Positions 1-8,134 of a stretch of DNA of 64,000 bases are shown in pieces. The notes under the pieces are model-generated. The model ran no database searches. It was not told the DNA's origin and was given only the letters and a program-made list of their open reading frames with translations. Origin of the DNA: an uncultured bacterium (lineage in GTDB: Bacteria > Verrucomicrobiota > Lentisphaeria > Victivallales > UBA1829). Where the stretch lies: contig URNX01000004.1 of assembly GCA_900549415.1 (NCBI GenBank), positions 45,714 through 109,713 of the forward strand, read 5' to 3'. Within the stretch, counting starts at the first letter, position 1; each line of letters opens with the position of its first letter. The position numbers were made by a program, and so were the translations under genes.

Positions 1-341
1 TTGTAGTCGCTGTAAAACGGGCGGAAGAAAGAGACACGGAGTTCTCCGACGACTGGAGAATTTTTGAATTTTGCAATTCCAGAGATTTCGCGCTTTTCTC
101 CATTCCGAATTCCCCGGTTGATGACTTGGACCGTTCCGTCGGTGTTGAGAGAATATTCTGCAGTGACATAATCCATTCCGTATTCGAAACGATTTGGCAG
201 GCGTGCAATTTCGTACCAGTTTCCAAGATAACGCGGAAGGTCAAAACAGGAAACTGCCGAAATTCCTTGCGTGCTTCGCGTTGATGAGCAGCCTCCGGAA
301 AATAGCAGAAAAAACGGCAGAATGAATCCGTAAACTTTCAT
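1..341 (-). CDS. blc: Lipocalin-family outer-membrane lipoprotein (Blc-like), 3' part cut by window edge
   Basis: Only the first 113 codons are in the window; the gene runs off the left edge. The start is ATG at 341-339, preceded by a G-rich Shine-Dalgarno (GGGGGGAAG). The N-terminus reads MKVYGFILPFFLLFSGGC, a lipoprotein signal ending in a lipobox whose Cys is about residue 18. After it comes YLGNWYEIARLPNRFE, which is the lipocalin signature G-x-W (GNWYEIARLP) of the bacterial Blc group. Bacterial lipocalins bind lysophospholipids or other small hydrophobic ligands and sit in the outer membrane, usually under envelope stress. The later barrel strands and the second motif lie outside the window, so ligand class cannot be judged. 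The family call is firm; the specific Blc name is by motif only. Confidence 0.85.
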   Translation of the reverse strand, partial: MKVYGFILPFFLLFSGGCSSTRSTQGISAVSCFDLPRYLGNWYEIARLPNRFEYGMDYVTAEYSLNTDGTVQVINRGIRNGEKREISGIAKFKNSPVVGELRVSFFRPFYSDY

Positions 342-358
342 TTTCTTCCCCCCCTTTT

Positions 359-393
359 GAAAATTAAAGCCGCTGTTGATTCAGACAACGGCT
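359..393 (-). terminator. Intrinsic terminator after the ADP-ribosylglycohydrolase-like gene
   Basis: Inverted repeat 368-377 against 385-393 (AGCCG-TTGT type stem with one wobble, 7-base loop), followed on the minus strand by TTTAATTTT. It lies 26 bases past the stop of the upstream minus-strand gene and before the lipocalin start. Confidence 0.65.
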
Positions 394-418
394 CCGGGAG
401 AAATGTTCGCGGAGAAAA

Positions 419-1882
419 TCAGTTGCTGAAGAACGCGTAGGGCAGCCACTGGGAGTCGGCGCAGTCGGCGACGCCCATGACCCAGAGAATGGTTTCCGAC
501 GGTTTGGCCGGTACGGGGGCCACTCCGGCAAGCAGTTCATGCACTCCGCTTTCCAGTGTGATGTCGCAGTACTGATTGTGCGGGACGGTGTCGAATGACG
601 GCGTCACCCAGCCGCCGTCTCGCCCGAAACGGTAGACTCCGTCGACCCAGACGCGGGAGGTTGCGTTGCAGTTGAAGATGACACGCACTTTTTTCGTTTC
701 GTCGATCGTGAACTGGAAACGCATCATGTAAAGCGAGTTCGGGGGAACTTCGAATGCGTTCAGATAGTTGAAGGTGCCGGGAATGGTGTACTCCTTGTCG
801 AGGTGGAGATACTCCGGAATGGGAAGGATCTCGTGCCAGCGGTTCCAGTTGCGGTGAATGCCGAACTGAACGGGGATGAGGAACGGTGTGAAGTCCGGCT
901 GGTCGCAGGCGCGCGGCGTATGCGCTTCGATTCTGGGCGCGAGCTCAAGAATCTGTTCGATGAAGGCGTCGAGCGTTTGCGGATAATCCATAACGAGTTC
1001 CGGATCGCTGAGCTGGATCTTTTCCGAGACGGGCGCGAGCCAGCGTTCGGAAATGGAATCGGGCTTGAGCAGGCCGACGAGTTCACCCGCCATTCCTGCG
1101 TTGACCGGAGTGTTGCGTGCGCAGTTTGCGGCAATGAGGACTGTTTTTTCAAAATCGCCGTTTCCGAGCAGATACGCGAGAAGGATGAAGCCGGTGTTCA
1201 TGATGCCGTCTTCATAATTTTCATTGTCAAATTTGGCGAGGAATTGGCGGCGGGCTTCCTTCCAGTCGTTTTCCCTGGCGCAGAGTTCGCGGGTGAAGCG
1301 GACCGCTTCCGCAAGTCTGGATTCGCCGGGAATGGCCGCGAGCGCCGCGTTGAGAAGTGCTTCGGGGTTGCTTTCAATAAACGCATTGCTGAGCAGAACG
1401 GCAAAGAATTCCGCTGCGAAAACGCCGTCTTTATCATGGTCGACGCAGGCGTCTTCGTAGGTGATTTTCAATGCGGTGTCGGGTTTTGCCGGATTGAGGA
1501 ACGCCCAGAGATCGGCGCGGCGGGCGGCTCCGAAGTTGTCGCTGAAATAGTCGTCGAAATTTCCGGACCAGGGCGGCATGATGCTGTTCCTGAGGTTGCG
1601 GAGGGCGATTCCGTATTCCGCGTCATAGTAACGGATATGATCAAGCCAGCATTGTGCAAAGAAATTGCGTTCGGGGACGGGATGCGGCATTTTGGACAGC
1701 TCGTCAAGCCAGAGAATCTGAAAATCGAGAAAACAGCTGGAGGAATCCGGATCGGGGAGCGGATCGTAAAAGGTCAGCTCCAGTGGTTCGTGTGCTCCCA
1801 GATAAGGACGGCCGAGGTTTTCTCCGATGGTTTTACCGAGGAGAGCTCCCTTGATTTTGTGACTCCAATATTCTTTATCCAT
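419..1882 (-). CDS. Degenerate ADP-ribosylglycohydrolase-like protein with C-terminal beta domain
   Basis: 487 residues. The start is taken as ATG 1882-1880 (MDKEYW), since GAGAGG lies 8 bases upstream; an in-frame GTG three codons earlier has no such site. Residues about 5-25 (KIKGALLGKTIGENLG) match the opening helix of the ADP-ribosylglycohydrolase (DraG/ARH) fold, and residues about 230-265 match its closing helices (NTGFILLAYLLGNGDFEKTVLIAA). The metal-binding Asp clusters of the family are not there: where members carry a GDTD-type motif this protein reads CARNTPVN, and the early Asp pair is replaced by SSC. It is therefore probably not an active dinuclear hydrolase. From about residue 375 a beta-rich segment (RVWVDGVYRFGRDGGW) resembles a jelly-roll domain. 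It has no signal peptide. It is monocistronic, with its own promoter and terminator. Confidence 0.7.
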   Translation of the reverse strand: MDKEYWSHKIKGALLGKTIGENLGRPYLGAHEPLELTFYDPLPDPDSSSCFLDFQILWLDELSKMPHPVPERNFFAQCWLDHIRYYDAEYGIALRNLRNSIMPPWSGNFDDYFSDNFGAARRADLWAFLNPAKPDTALKITYEDACVDHDKDGVFAAEFFAVLLSNAFIESNPEALLNAALAAIPGESRLAEAVRFTRELCARENDWKEARRQFLAKFDNENYEDGIMNTGFILLAYLLGNGDFEKTVLIAANCARNTPVNAGMAGELVGLLKPDSISERWLAPVSEKIQLSDPELVMDYPQTLDAFIEQILELAPRIEAHTPRACDQPDFTPFLIPVQFGIHRNWNRWHEILPIPEYLHLDKEYTIPGTFNYLNAFEVPPNSLYMMRFQFTIDETKKVRVIFNCNATSRVWVDGVYRFGRDGGWVTPSFDTVPHNQYCDITLESGVHELLAGVAPVPAKPSETILWVMGVADCADSQWLPYAFFSN

Positions 1883-1926
1883 AAAAAGCACCTCTCACAT
1901 AATTGCTGATTATACAGGCTGAAAAA

Positions 1927-1955
1927 ACACTATCACGGAAAACTTTAAATGTCAA
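1927..1955 (-). promoter_or_regulatory. Sigma-70-like promoter for the ADP-ribosylglycohydrolase-like gene
   Basis: Minus strand TTGACA (1955-1950), 17-base spacer, TAGTGT (1932-1927). A better -10 hexamer, TATAAT (1914-1909), lies closer to the gene but has no matching -35, so the true start site could be either. Confidence 0.5.
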
Positions 1956-1989
1956 ATGCTTTTTCTCTTTTTATTTGATTTTTTTTCAT

Positions 1990-2019
1990 AAAAAACGTCC
2001 GGTTCGGCGGAACCGGACG
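1990..2019 (-). terminator. Strong intrinsic terminator of the phage portal-like gene
   Basis: Perfect 10-bp stem (CGTCCGGTTC, 1996-2005, with 2010-2019) and a 4-base loop, followed on the minus strand by TTTTTT. It begins 10 bases after the stop codon of the gene at 2029-3417. Confidence 0.85.
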
Positions 2020-2028
2020 GGGAGAGAA

Positions 2029-3417
2029 TCAGGCGTTTGTTTTTTCGCGGGTGATCCGTTCATTTTCTTCATCGTAAGAGGCGTCGGTGAAATCATTGCG
2101 GCGGAGCCATTCGTGGATGCTGCGTGCGGAGAGGGGGAGTCCGGCGTTCTTGGCATTCCAGAGGTCGAGCACGTCGGATGCGGCAACTCCGCCTTCGTTG
2201 AAATCGCGGTTGACGCGGAAGATCACTTCTTCCGGGTTGGCTCCGCACCATCCGGCGGCAATGCGGAGAATCTGCAGCATTGTCTTTTCCGCAGTTCCGG
2301 CAACGGCGCGCATGAGAGCTGTTTTGACTGCAAGACGAGTCTTCAGCGCTTCGCCGGATTCGTTGCTGCGGCTGTCGAGTGTGATTCCCATGTTCTGGGC
2401 AATGGCGTGCAGATCGTTCTGGGCGGCGCGCATCTCCTGAAGTCCGGAGCCGGAAATTTCCAGGTAGCTTCCGGAAGCGTCGGGGGACTCTGTGTGAATG
2501 TAGTTGCCCGCGCCCATCATCGGCGGTCCGTCAAGCTGGAATCCTTTGAGAAACAGAGTCGACTGCGCCTGCATGAAAAGCGCATGGCGGTAATCGGCTT
2601 CACCGCGGTAGATGGCAAGACACGCATTGGCAAGCGGCAGGAGCGGAGGCGTCGGGACGGCCGCGCCGGAGTCGTTTACGTTCGCAAAGACAAACGGAAT
2701 GCGGTTGAGGCGGCGTCCGCGGATTTCCGGGAAACACTCGTCGGGAAGAAGACACGGGTTCGTGCGGAAGGCGCGAAATTCATCCGGCGTCATGCGGACC
2801 GAACAGTATTCGCCGTCGGGAGAGAGTGTGCAGAGACGGACTTTGCGGCGGAATTCCCAGCCTTCCGGACCGCGTTCCCAGCCGGATTCATCAAGCAGAA
2901 GCGAGGTGAGAGCGGAGGAATCGCCGTTTTCGCAAGTCCAGTCGAGAATCTGCGGTGCGGCGCAGAGAGTCATGACGGGAACGGCGTCGGGGGAGACTGT
3001 CGCAGGCGGAACGTCGAGGAGGAGTCCGCAGCGCCCGTAGAGAAGCTGGAAGAGGTTCAGTCTGCGGAGAGTGTCGTCAAGCGGGAGACCGTCGCTGGAG
3101 GCGGTTGTGCGGATGGCGCGGATGCGTTCGGGCAGTTCGACGGCCTCCGGCGGTTCGCGGTGCATGATGCCGAGCATGGTGGCGATTGTGGTCGCGAGAT
3201 AATTGAAATAATTCGCGCGGGCTTTGTAGGCGTCGTACCGGCGCATTCCGAACTGGGCGTCGGCCATCTGCCCTTCGGTCCGGGGGAGATAGCGTTCGCC
3301 GGCGTGTTTGACTTCGCGCTCTCCGGCAAAGCAGTCGGAACAGACCCGCCAGTCTTCAGCGGCGCAGAGGTATTGCGGATTCAGCAGATCGCGCAGATTC
3401 AAATTGTGATTCAGCAT
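2029..3417 (-). CDS. DUF4055-type phage portal-like protein, orphan
   Basis: 462 residues, start ATG 3417-3415 (MLNHNLNLRDLL) with AAAGGAG 7 bases upstream. The layout fits the DUF4055 family of phage structural proteins, which are usually about 450-500 residues long and thought to act as portals. An N-terminal segment has R-YLPRTEGQ and a tract AYKARANYFNYLATTIATMLG. A middle segment has GSYLEISGSGLQEMRAAQNDL. The end is a helical tail (SARSIHEWLRRNDF). The family assignment is from remembered pattern, not a search. No terminase, capsid, tail or integrase gene lies near it; it sits between two ordinary chromosomal genes and has its own strong terminator and ribosome site. It could be a prophage relic kept for another use, or a misread homology. 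The reading frame is intact. Confidence 0.7.
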   Translation of the reverse strand: MLNHNLNLRDLLNPQYLCAAEDWRVCSDCFAGEREVKHAGERYLPRTEGQMADAQFGMRRYDAYKARANYFNYLATTIATMLGIMHREPPEAVELPERIRAIRTTASSDGLPLDDTLRRLNLFQLLYGRCGLLLDVPPATVSPDAVPVMTLCAAPQILDWTCENGDSSALTSLLLDESGWERGPEGWEFRRKVRLCTLSPDGEYCSVRMTPDEFRAFRTNPCLLPDECFPEIRGRRLNRIPFVFANVNDSGAAVPTPPLLPLANACLAIYRGEADYRHALFMQAQSTLFLKGFQLDGPPMMGAGNYIHTESPDASGSYLEISGSGLQEMRAAQNDLHAIAQNMGITLDSRSNESGEALKTRLAVKTALMRAVAGTAEKTMLQILRIAAGWCGANPEEVIFRVNRDFNEGGVAASDVLDLWNAKNAGLPLSARSIHEWLRRNDFTDASYDEENERITREKTNA

Positions 3418-3475
3418 AAAAGGCTCCTTTCTGATGCTGGTTTTCCGGAATATGTCAACCGAACGTCTTCTGTTC

Positions 3476-3504
3476 TTGACAATTTGGAAAAACAGCGTTA
3501 AATT
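3476..3504 (+). promoter_or_regulatory. Sigma-70-like promoter of the Ser/Thr kinase gene
   Basis: TTGACA (3476-3481), 17-base spacer, TAAATT (3499-3504). Predicted start near 3511, some 20 bases before the chosen ATG. Confidence 0.7.
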
Positions 3505-3532
3505 ATCGAAAACAGAGAAAATGAGGGAGCAA

Positions 3533-5812
3533 ATGGAGAGCGGAAACGGCAGGGATTCGGCAGAAAAGACAATTCTGATTGACCGGACGGTTGTATCGGG
3601 AAAAACGGCTCCGGCGTCATCCGGTAAAAACGCGGTGAAGACCGGATTCGGCACCGGTTTCTTCCGGAAGAAACGGAAAGACGTGGATTCGCGGATCGAA
3701 GAGCTGCGCGAGCATCACAATCCCGGGAACGTCAATTTTTCGGGAGATGAACTCAAACTTGATTCTCTCGATGATGAATATGAAGTCCGGGAGAAGATCG
3801 CCGAGGGCGGACAGGGACTGCTCTTCCGCGGATTCGACCGTCGGCTGCACCGTCTGGTCGCCATCAAATCCCTGCGCAAAGAGGCGGCGGAGAACGGGGA
3901 ACAGCGGCGTTTTTTCCTTTCTGAAGCGCGCGTGACCGCCCAGCTTGATCATCCCGCGATCGTGCCGATCTATTCTCTGAAATCCGACGGAGAAAACGGG
4001 CTTCATCTCGCCATGAAGATGATCAACGGCATTACCCTTAAAGACTATCTGAAACAGGTCGCTACACACTACCGTCTCGACGGAGTCCGCGCGTTCGACG
4101 AGGAGAAGAGTCTGCGGAACCGTCTGGAAATTTTTCTCAAGGCGTGCGATGCGCTCGAATACGCGCACAGCCGTAACATCATGCACCGCGATTTGAAACC
4201 GGAAAACATCATGACCGGAGAGTATCATGAAACCTATATCATGGACTGGGGAATTGCGCGTCCGATTCTGCCGCAGCCGGAAGGCGCCTCCGTTCTGGCG
4301 GGCACGCCGCAGTATCTTGCGCCGGAGGCGATCCGCGGGGAACCATGCGACCAGCGCGCCGATATTTTCGCGATGGGGGCAATCCTGTTTGAACTTGTTA
4401 CGCTTCATCCCGCATTTTCCGGCGAGACGCCGGAGGAGGTCATGTGCGCGATTCGCGACGGGCAGAAGAATCCGCCGGAACATGAGTTCGGAGCGAAAAT
4501 TGACGGTGATCTGAAAGCGGTCATTTGCAAGGCGCTTGCGAACGATCCAGCGGAACGCTATCAGCAGGCGGGGGAACTTTCCGCCGACCTGAGACGCTGG
4601 ATGATGGATCTTGAAGTGTCCGCAAAGCCCGACAATCTTCTGCGGAAATGTTTCCGCTGGAGCCGGAGCCACAGCCGTCTGCTGCTGCTGCTCTTCCTGA
4701 CAGCGCTGCTGGCGGGCGTTTCGGCTCTCTCCTATTCGCTCTTCCAGAGTTTCCGTTTTTCAGAGGAGATGCGGCTGCGCGACAATGCACTGAGCACTGC
4801 GTTTTCAATCTGTTCACGTGCGGCATACCGGCTCGATGAACAGTTCCTCAAACTGGAACAGGCAACGTCGCTTCTTGCGGCGGATACCGCGTTTCTGCTG
4901 AATTATGATCTGCATGAACACTCCGCCGGAACCGCCGCCGTGTCCCTGGCGGAATTTCCGGAACGGAAATCGGACACCATGCTGCGTTCCCGTTTTCACC
5001 ACGGGACCATTGATCCCGCCGTGCTGGTCTACACTGCAACTCCCGATACCGCGCTTCCGCTGAAGACGCGTCTGGAACCGCTTTCCCGTTTTATTCCGCG
5101 TCTGCGGCAGATTATTCTGGAGAGCGGAAATGTCGCATGGACCACGGAGGCGCAGGAAAAGGCGTTTCTGGAGGGAACGCCGGTGATCCGCGTGCTGTTC
5201 GGTTTTCCCGACGGACTTTATGCCGCATACCCGGCGTCGGGCAAATTCCCGCGCGGCTATGATCCGCGCCTGCGCCGCTGGTATCGTATTGCGGAACATG
5301 CGAAGCAGGGGACGGTTTGGACGGAGCCTTATATCGACAGTATTCCGGAGTTCGGGCTGGTTATCTCCTGCAGTGCTCCGATCCGCCTTGCCGGAGGAAC
5401 CGCGAGCGGCGTCTGCGGACTCGACATCTCCATTGCCAAGCTCGTGGAGGAACTTCGTCTGGGCGGCAACAGCGAGGCGGTTGCGGAGGAGAAGGCGATT
5501 GTGACGAACACGGGGGACATCATCGTTTCAACCGGACGCGACTTTGCCGCCGGAAATCTGCGCGGATACCGTCGGGCGGATGAAAAAGTCGTTTTCGCCA
5601 ATCTCGGCGATCCCGTCCTTCTGGACAGAATGAACCGCAAGCAGTACGGAGTCAGCATTCAGCGCGATGTGCAGGGACGCGAGTTCGTCTACGCGTTCTG
5701 CCGGATCCGTTCGGTCGACTGGTTCTATGTGGAGAAAATGGAACTGAAGCGTCTGGTTGCTTCCTCAGAACAGCGCGGAGTAGAGCCCGGTCAGCAGAAT
5801 CAGCAGCATTAA
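3533..5812 (+). CDS. Membrane Ser/Thr protein kinase with C-terminal extracytoplasmic Cache-like sensor
   Basis: 759 residues from ATG 3533 (GAGG 6 bases upstream; an in-frame ATG at 3521 is the alternative). Residues about 83-360 are a Hanks-type kinase: glycine loop EGGQG (91-95), catalytic lysine K112 (VAIK), HRDLKPEN at 218-225, DWG in place of DFG at 238-240, APE at 264-266. One membrane span lies at about 383-402 (LLLLLFLTALLAGVSAL). The rest, outside the cytoplasm, has a stretch YDPRLRRWYRIAEHAKQGTVW and VCGLDIS, the typical core of a dCache sensor domain. There is no second span, so kinase inside and sensor outside are joined by one helix, as in PASTA kinases but with a small-ligand sensor. 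The 3' end overlaps a convergent gene by 48 bases. The ligand is unknown. Confidence 0.92.
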   Translation: MESGNGRDSAEKTILIDRTVVSGKTAPASSGKNAVKTGFGTGFFRKKRKDVDSRIEELREHHNPGNVNFSGDELKLDSLDDEYEVREKIAEGGQGLLFRGFDRRLHRLVAIKSLRKEAAENGEQRRFFLSEARVTAQLDHPAIVPIYSLKSDGENGLHLAMKMINGITLKDYLKQVATHYRLDGVRAFDEEKSLRNRLEIFLKACDALEYAHSRNIMHRDLKPENIMTGEYHETYIMDWGIARPILPQPEGASVLAGTPQYLAPEAIRGEPCDQRADIFAMGAILFELVTLHPAFSGETPEEVMCAIRDGQKNPPEHEFGAKIDGDLKAVICKALANDPAERYQQAGELSADLRRWMMDLEVSAKPDNLLRKCFRWSRSHSRLLLLLFLTALLAGVSALSYSLFQSFRFSEEMRLRDNALSTAFSICSRAAYRLDEQFLKLEQATSLLAADTAFLLNYDLHEHSAGTAAVSLAEFPERKSDTMLRSRFHHGTIDPAVLVYTATPDTALPLKTRLEPLSRFIPRLRQIILESGNVAWTTEAQEKAFLEGTPVIRVLFGFPDGLYAAYPASGKFPRGYDPRLRRWYRIAEHAKQGTVWTEPYIDSIPEFGLVISCSAPIRLAGGTASGVCGLDISIAKLVEELRLGGNSEAVAEEKAIVTNTGDIIVSTGRDFAAGNLRGYRRADEKVVFANLGDPVLLDRMNRKQYGVSIQRDVQGREFVYAFCRIRSVDWFYVEKMELKRLVASSEQRGVEPGQQNQQH

Positions 5813-5974
5813 GGCGATGAGCACTCTGCGGCGGCGTCTGACAGACCGGCCGACGCTGTTTTCTTCCGCGAGCCCGTGGAGAGAACCGATGCTCAGAAGC
5901 TGGGTAAGCTGAGCCCGGTTTCCGGATTTTCGCCAGTAATCAATGCGTGCGATGTTCGGATCGTCGGGAGTCAT
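5765..5974 (-). CDS. Small tail-anchored protein, unknown function
   Basis: 69 residues. The ATG (5974-5972) comes one base after the TAA of the gene above it, so translation is probably coupled. The N-terminal 43 residues are soluble (MTPDDPNIARIDYWRK). Then come five successive arginines and a hydrophobic helix to the C-terminus (VLIALMLLILLTGLYSALF), which makes a positive-inside tail anchor with almost nothing outside the membrane. Its last 48 bases are antisense to the end of the Ser/Thr kinase gene. I do not recognise the family. Codon use is like that of its neighbours, and the spacing to the partner gene argues that it is a real gene. Confidence 0.7.
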   Translation of the reverse strand: MTPDDPNIARIDYWRKSGNRAQLTQLLSIGSLHGLAEENSVGRSVRRRRRVLIALMLLILLTGLYSALF

Positions 5975-5975
5975 T

Positions 5976-6620
5976 TTACAGCGCAACTTTCCATGCAATG
6001 ATGAACGAGAGGGCAAGGACAAATGCCGAGAAGAGAATGGTCAGAATCAGCGGCAGGAAGAATGCGAATCCTTTTTTGAAAAGCGTTCCGGCCGGAATAT
6101 CCGCGAGATCCATTTTCGCCGCCGTCTGAACGGCTGTCCCCGCTGCATGTTCGGAGGGAAGAGCCGTTGCCCGGATAAGCTCGATGCGCCCGTTTTCAAA
6201 TGTGCGGAGCGCTTCGTTGAGGGCCGGATGAAAATCGGAATCCGAAAGTTCGGGAATGCGGCAGGATTCGAGCCGGGCGAGGATTGCGCGGAGTTCGGCG
6301 AGCGTCTGAGCGCAATCGGCGGCGGAGCGTTCCAAACGCATCTGCTCCGCGGAGCTTTTCGCTTCGGCTTCGTTGAGCTGTCCGATCAGATCGCGTTTTG
6401 TGCGGAGCAGTTCTTCATAGCGCGGTTTGAGCAGAGCGTTGCGCGCGGCGTTGTCGACTTCCGGAGCCCGTGGCTTCGGCTGTGGCTGCTGTTCCTGCGG
6501 GTCGTTTCCGGATTCGGGCGAGTCCTGTTCCTGATTGTGCTGATGCATCCGGGCCGAAGCCTCTGAGATCTGACCGCTGATGCGGTGGAGCGAGCCGGAG
6601 ACAAACATTGATTTAGCCAT
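5976..6620 (-). CDS. Coiled-coil protein with C-terminal membrane anchor, unknown function
   Basis: 214 residues from ATG 6620-6618 (MAKSMFVSGSLHRISGQIS), with AAAGGA about 9 bases upstream. The region at residues 30-55 is low in complexity and rich in Q, P and E. Residues about 60-125 are heptad-like and charged (LLRTKRDLIGQLNEAEAK), suggesting a coiled coil. The last 30 residues hold one strong membrane span (FFLPLILTILFSAFVLALSFIIAW). With the next gene it forms a two-gene operon of tail-anchored proteins that points at the kinase gene from the other side. No catalytic motif is seen. It might be a scaffold or regulatory partner in the membrane, but nothing in the sequence proves a link to the kinase. 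Confidence 0.75.
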   Translation of the reverse strand: MAKSMFVSGSLHRISGQISEASARMHQHNQEQDSPESGNDPQEQQPQPKPRAPEVDNAARNALLKPRYEELLRTKRDLIGQLNEAEAKSSAEQMRLERSAADCAQTLAELRAILARLESCRIPELSDSDFHPALNEALRTFENGRIELIRATALPSEHAAGTAVQTAAKMDLADIPAGTLFKKGFAFFLPLILTILFSAFVLALSFIIAWKVAL

Positions 6621-6692
6621 GGATGCATTTCCTTTCCCAGTATAATTCTCCTTTAATATTCCACTCTTTTTGAAAAAAATCAAGCGGAAAAC

Positions 6693-6721
6693 TTGAATCA
6701 TTCAAAAAAAAATGATATATT
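6693..6721 (+). promoter_or_regulatory. Sigma-70-like promoter of the aminotransferase gene
   Basis: TTGAAT (6693-6698), 17-base spacer with an A tract, TATATT (6716-6721). Predicted leader about 58 bases. Confidence 0.65.
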
Positions 6722-6785
6722 ATAGGTTGTAGTAAAAAAGAGCGGATGAAATCTCCGCTGAAACATTAACCGGGAATACAAACAG

Positions 6786-8063
6786 ATGAATGCGGTGAAT
6801 TACCAGGCACTTACAAAGGAACAGCTGCTGTCCTGTCGCGAAGAACTGCAAAAGAAGTACGAGAACTACGTCAACCAGAACCTGAAACTGGATATGTCCC
6901 GCGGGAAACCCGCCGGAACCCAGCTTGACCTTGTGAACGGCATTCTCGACACACTCGACAGCTACATCACCGCCGACGGAACCGACGCCCGCAACTACGG
7001 TCTGCTCGACGGCATCCCGGAAGCCAAGAAACTCTTCTCCGACCTTCTCGGAATTCCGGTGGAAAAAATCATCATCGGCGGCAACTCCAGCCTCAATATG
7101 ATGTATGATACGATTGTCCGCCACTACATTTTCGGCACACAGGGCAACACTCCGTGGAAAGACCTCCCGAAGGTCAAATTCCTCTGTCCCGCTCCCGGAT
7201 ACGACCGTCACTTCGCCATCTGCGAGGATCTCGGTTTTGAGATGATCACGGTTCCCATGCTTGCGGACGGACCGGATATGGACATGGTCGAGAAGCTCGC
7301 CGCGGAAGACGATGCAATCAAGGGCATCTGGTGCGTTCCGCTCTACTCCAACCCGCAGGGAGTCTGCTACAGCGACCGCACCGTGGAGCGTCTCGCCTCC
7401 ATGAAGACCGCCGCGCCCGATTTCCGCATCTTCTGGGACAACGCTTACGGCGTTCACCACATTTATTCAGAAGAGAAACTTGCAGATATTTTTGCTCTCT
7501 GCGAAAAGGCAGGCAACCCGGATCGTCCGATTTACTTCTTCTCCACCTCGAAGATCACCTTCCCGGGCGCCGGAATCGCTCTGGAGGCCTCGAGCCTCGC
7601 AAACGTCCGCGAATACAAAAAACACATGGGCGTCCAGACAATCGGTCCGGACAAGCTCAATCAGCTCCGCACGGTTCGCTACCTCAAGGATGCGGAAGGC
7701 GTCCGCAAACACATGCGCGAACTCGCCAAAGAGCTGAAGCCGAAGTTCGACATCGTTCTGACCACGCTGAACCGCGAACTCGGCGGAACGGGTCTTGCGA
7801 CCTGGACCGAGCCGAAGGGCGGATACTTCGTTGCCATCGACACGCTCGACAACTGCGCGAAAGAAACGGTTGCTCTTGCGAAGAACGCGGGAGTCAAGCT
7901 CACCGACGCCGGTGCGACATTCCCGTACAAGAAAGATCCGCGCGACCGCAACATCCGTATTGCGCCGACCTATCCGACGATCAATGAACTGCGTCAGGCG
8001 ATTGAACTTTTCTGCGTCTGCGTCAAGCTCGCCGGAGTGAACAAGCTGCTTGAATCCAAGTAA
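6786..8063 (+). CDS. PLP-dependent aminotransferase, aspartate aminotransferase Ic-like
   Basis: 425 residues. The fold-type I pattern is clear: substrate arm near the start (LKLDMSRGKPAG), the NPQG turn (LYSNPQGVCYS), the D-N-A-Y pair that holds the pyridine ring (FWDNAYGVHH), and the PLP lysine in FFSTSKITFPGAG. A late Arg (RNIRIAPTYP) should bind the substrate carboxylate. The whole length matches the group Ic aspartate aminotransferase / alanine-glyoxylate type (PF12897), about 420-430 residues, rather than the classical AspC type. It should move amino groups between aspartate or alanine and 2-oxo acids in the cytoplasm. The Shine-Dalgarno is weak (GGGAAT far upstream). It is monocistronic with a hairpin behind it. 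The exact substrate is not decided by sequence. Confidence 0.88.
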   Translation: MNAVNYQALTKEQLLSCREELQKKYENYVNQNLKLDMSRGKPAGTQLDLVNGILDTLDSYITADGTDARNYGLLDGIPEAKKLFSDLLGIPVEKIIIGGNSSLNMMYDTIVRHYIFGTQGNTPWKDLPKVKFLCPAPGYDRHFAICEDLGFEMITVPMLADGPDMDMVEKLAAEDDAIKGIWCVPLYSNPQGVCYSDRTVERLASMKTAAPDFRIFWDNAYGVHHIYSEEKLADIFALCEKAGNPDRPIYFFSTSKITFPGAGIALEASSLANVREYKKHMGVQTIGPDKLNQLRTVRYLKDAEGVRKHMRELAKELKPKFDIVLTTLNRELGGTGLATWTEPKGGYFVAIDTLDNCAKETVALAKNAGVKLTDAGATFPYKKDPRDRNIRIAPTYPTINELRQAIELFCVCVKLAGVNKLLESK

Positions 8064-8084
8064 GCGTTCCGCAGAATATTTGAA

Positions 8085-8117
8085 GGAGCACGGGGAATAT
8101 CCCCGTGTCTCCATTTT
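8085..8117 (+). terminator. Hairpin terminator after the aminotransferase gene
   Basis: GGAG-ACGGGGA against TCCCCGT-CTCC with small bulges, then ATTTTAAAA. The weak T tract may allow read-through into the SGNH hydrolase gene. Confidence 0.55.
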
Positions 8118-8134
8118 AAAATAAGGAATTTTTC

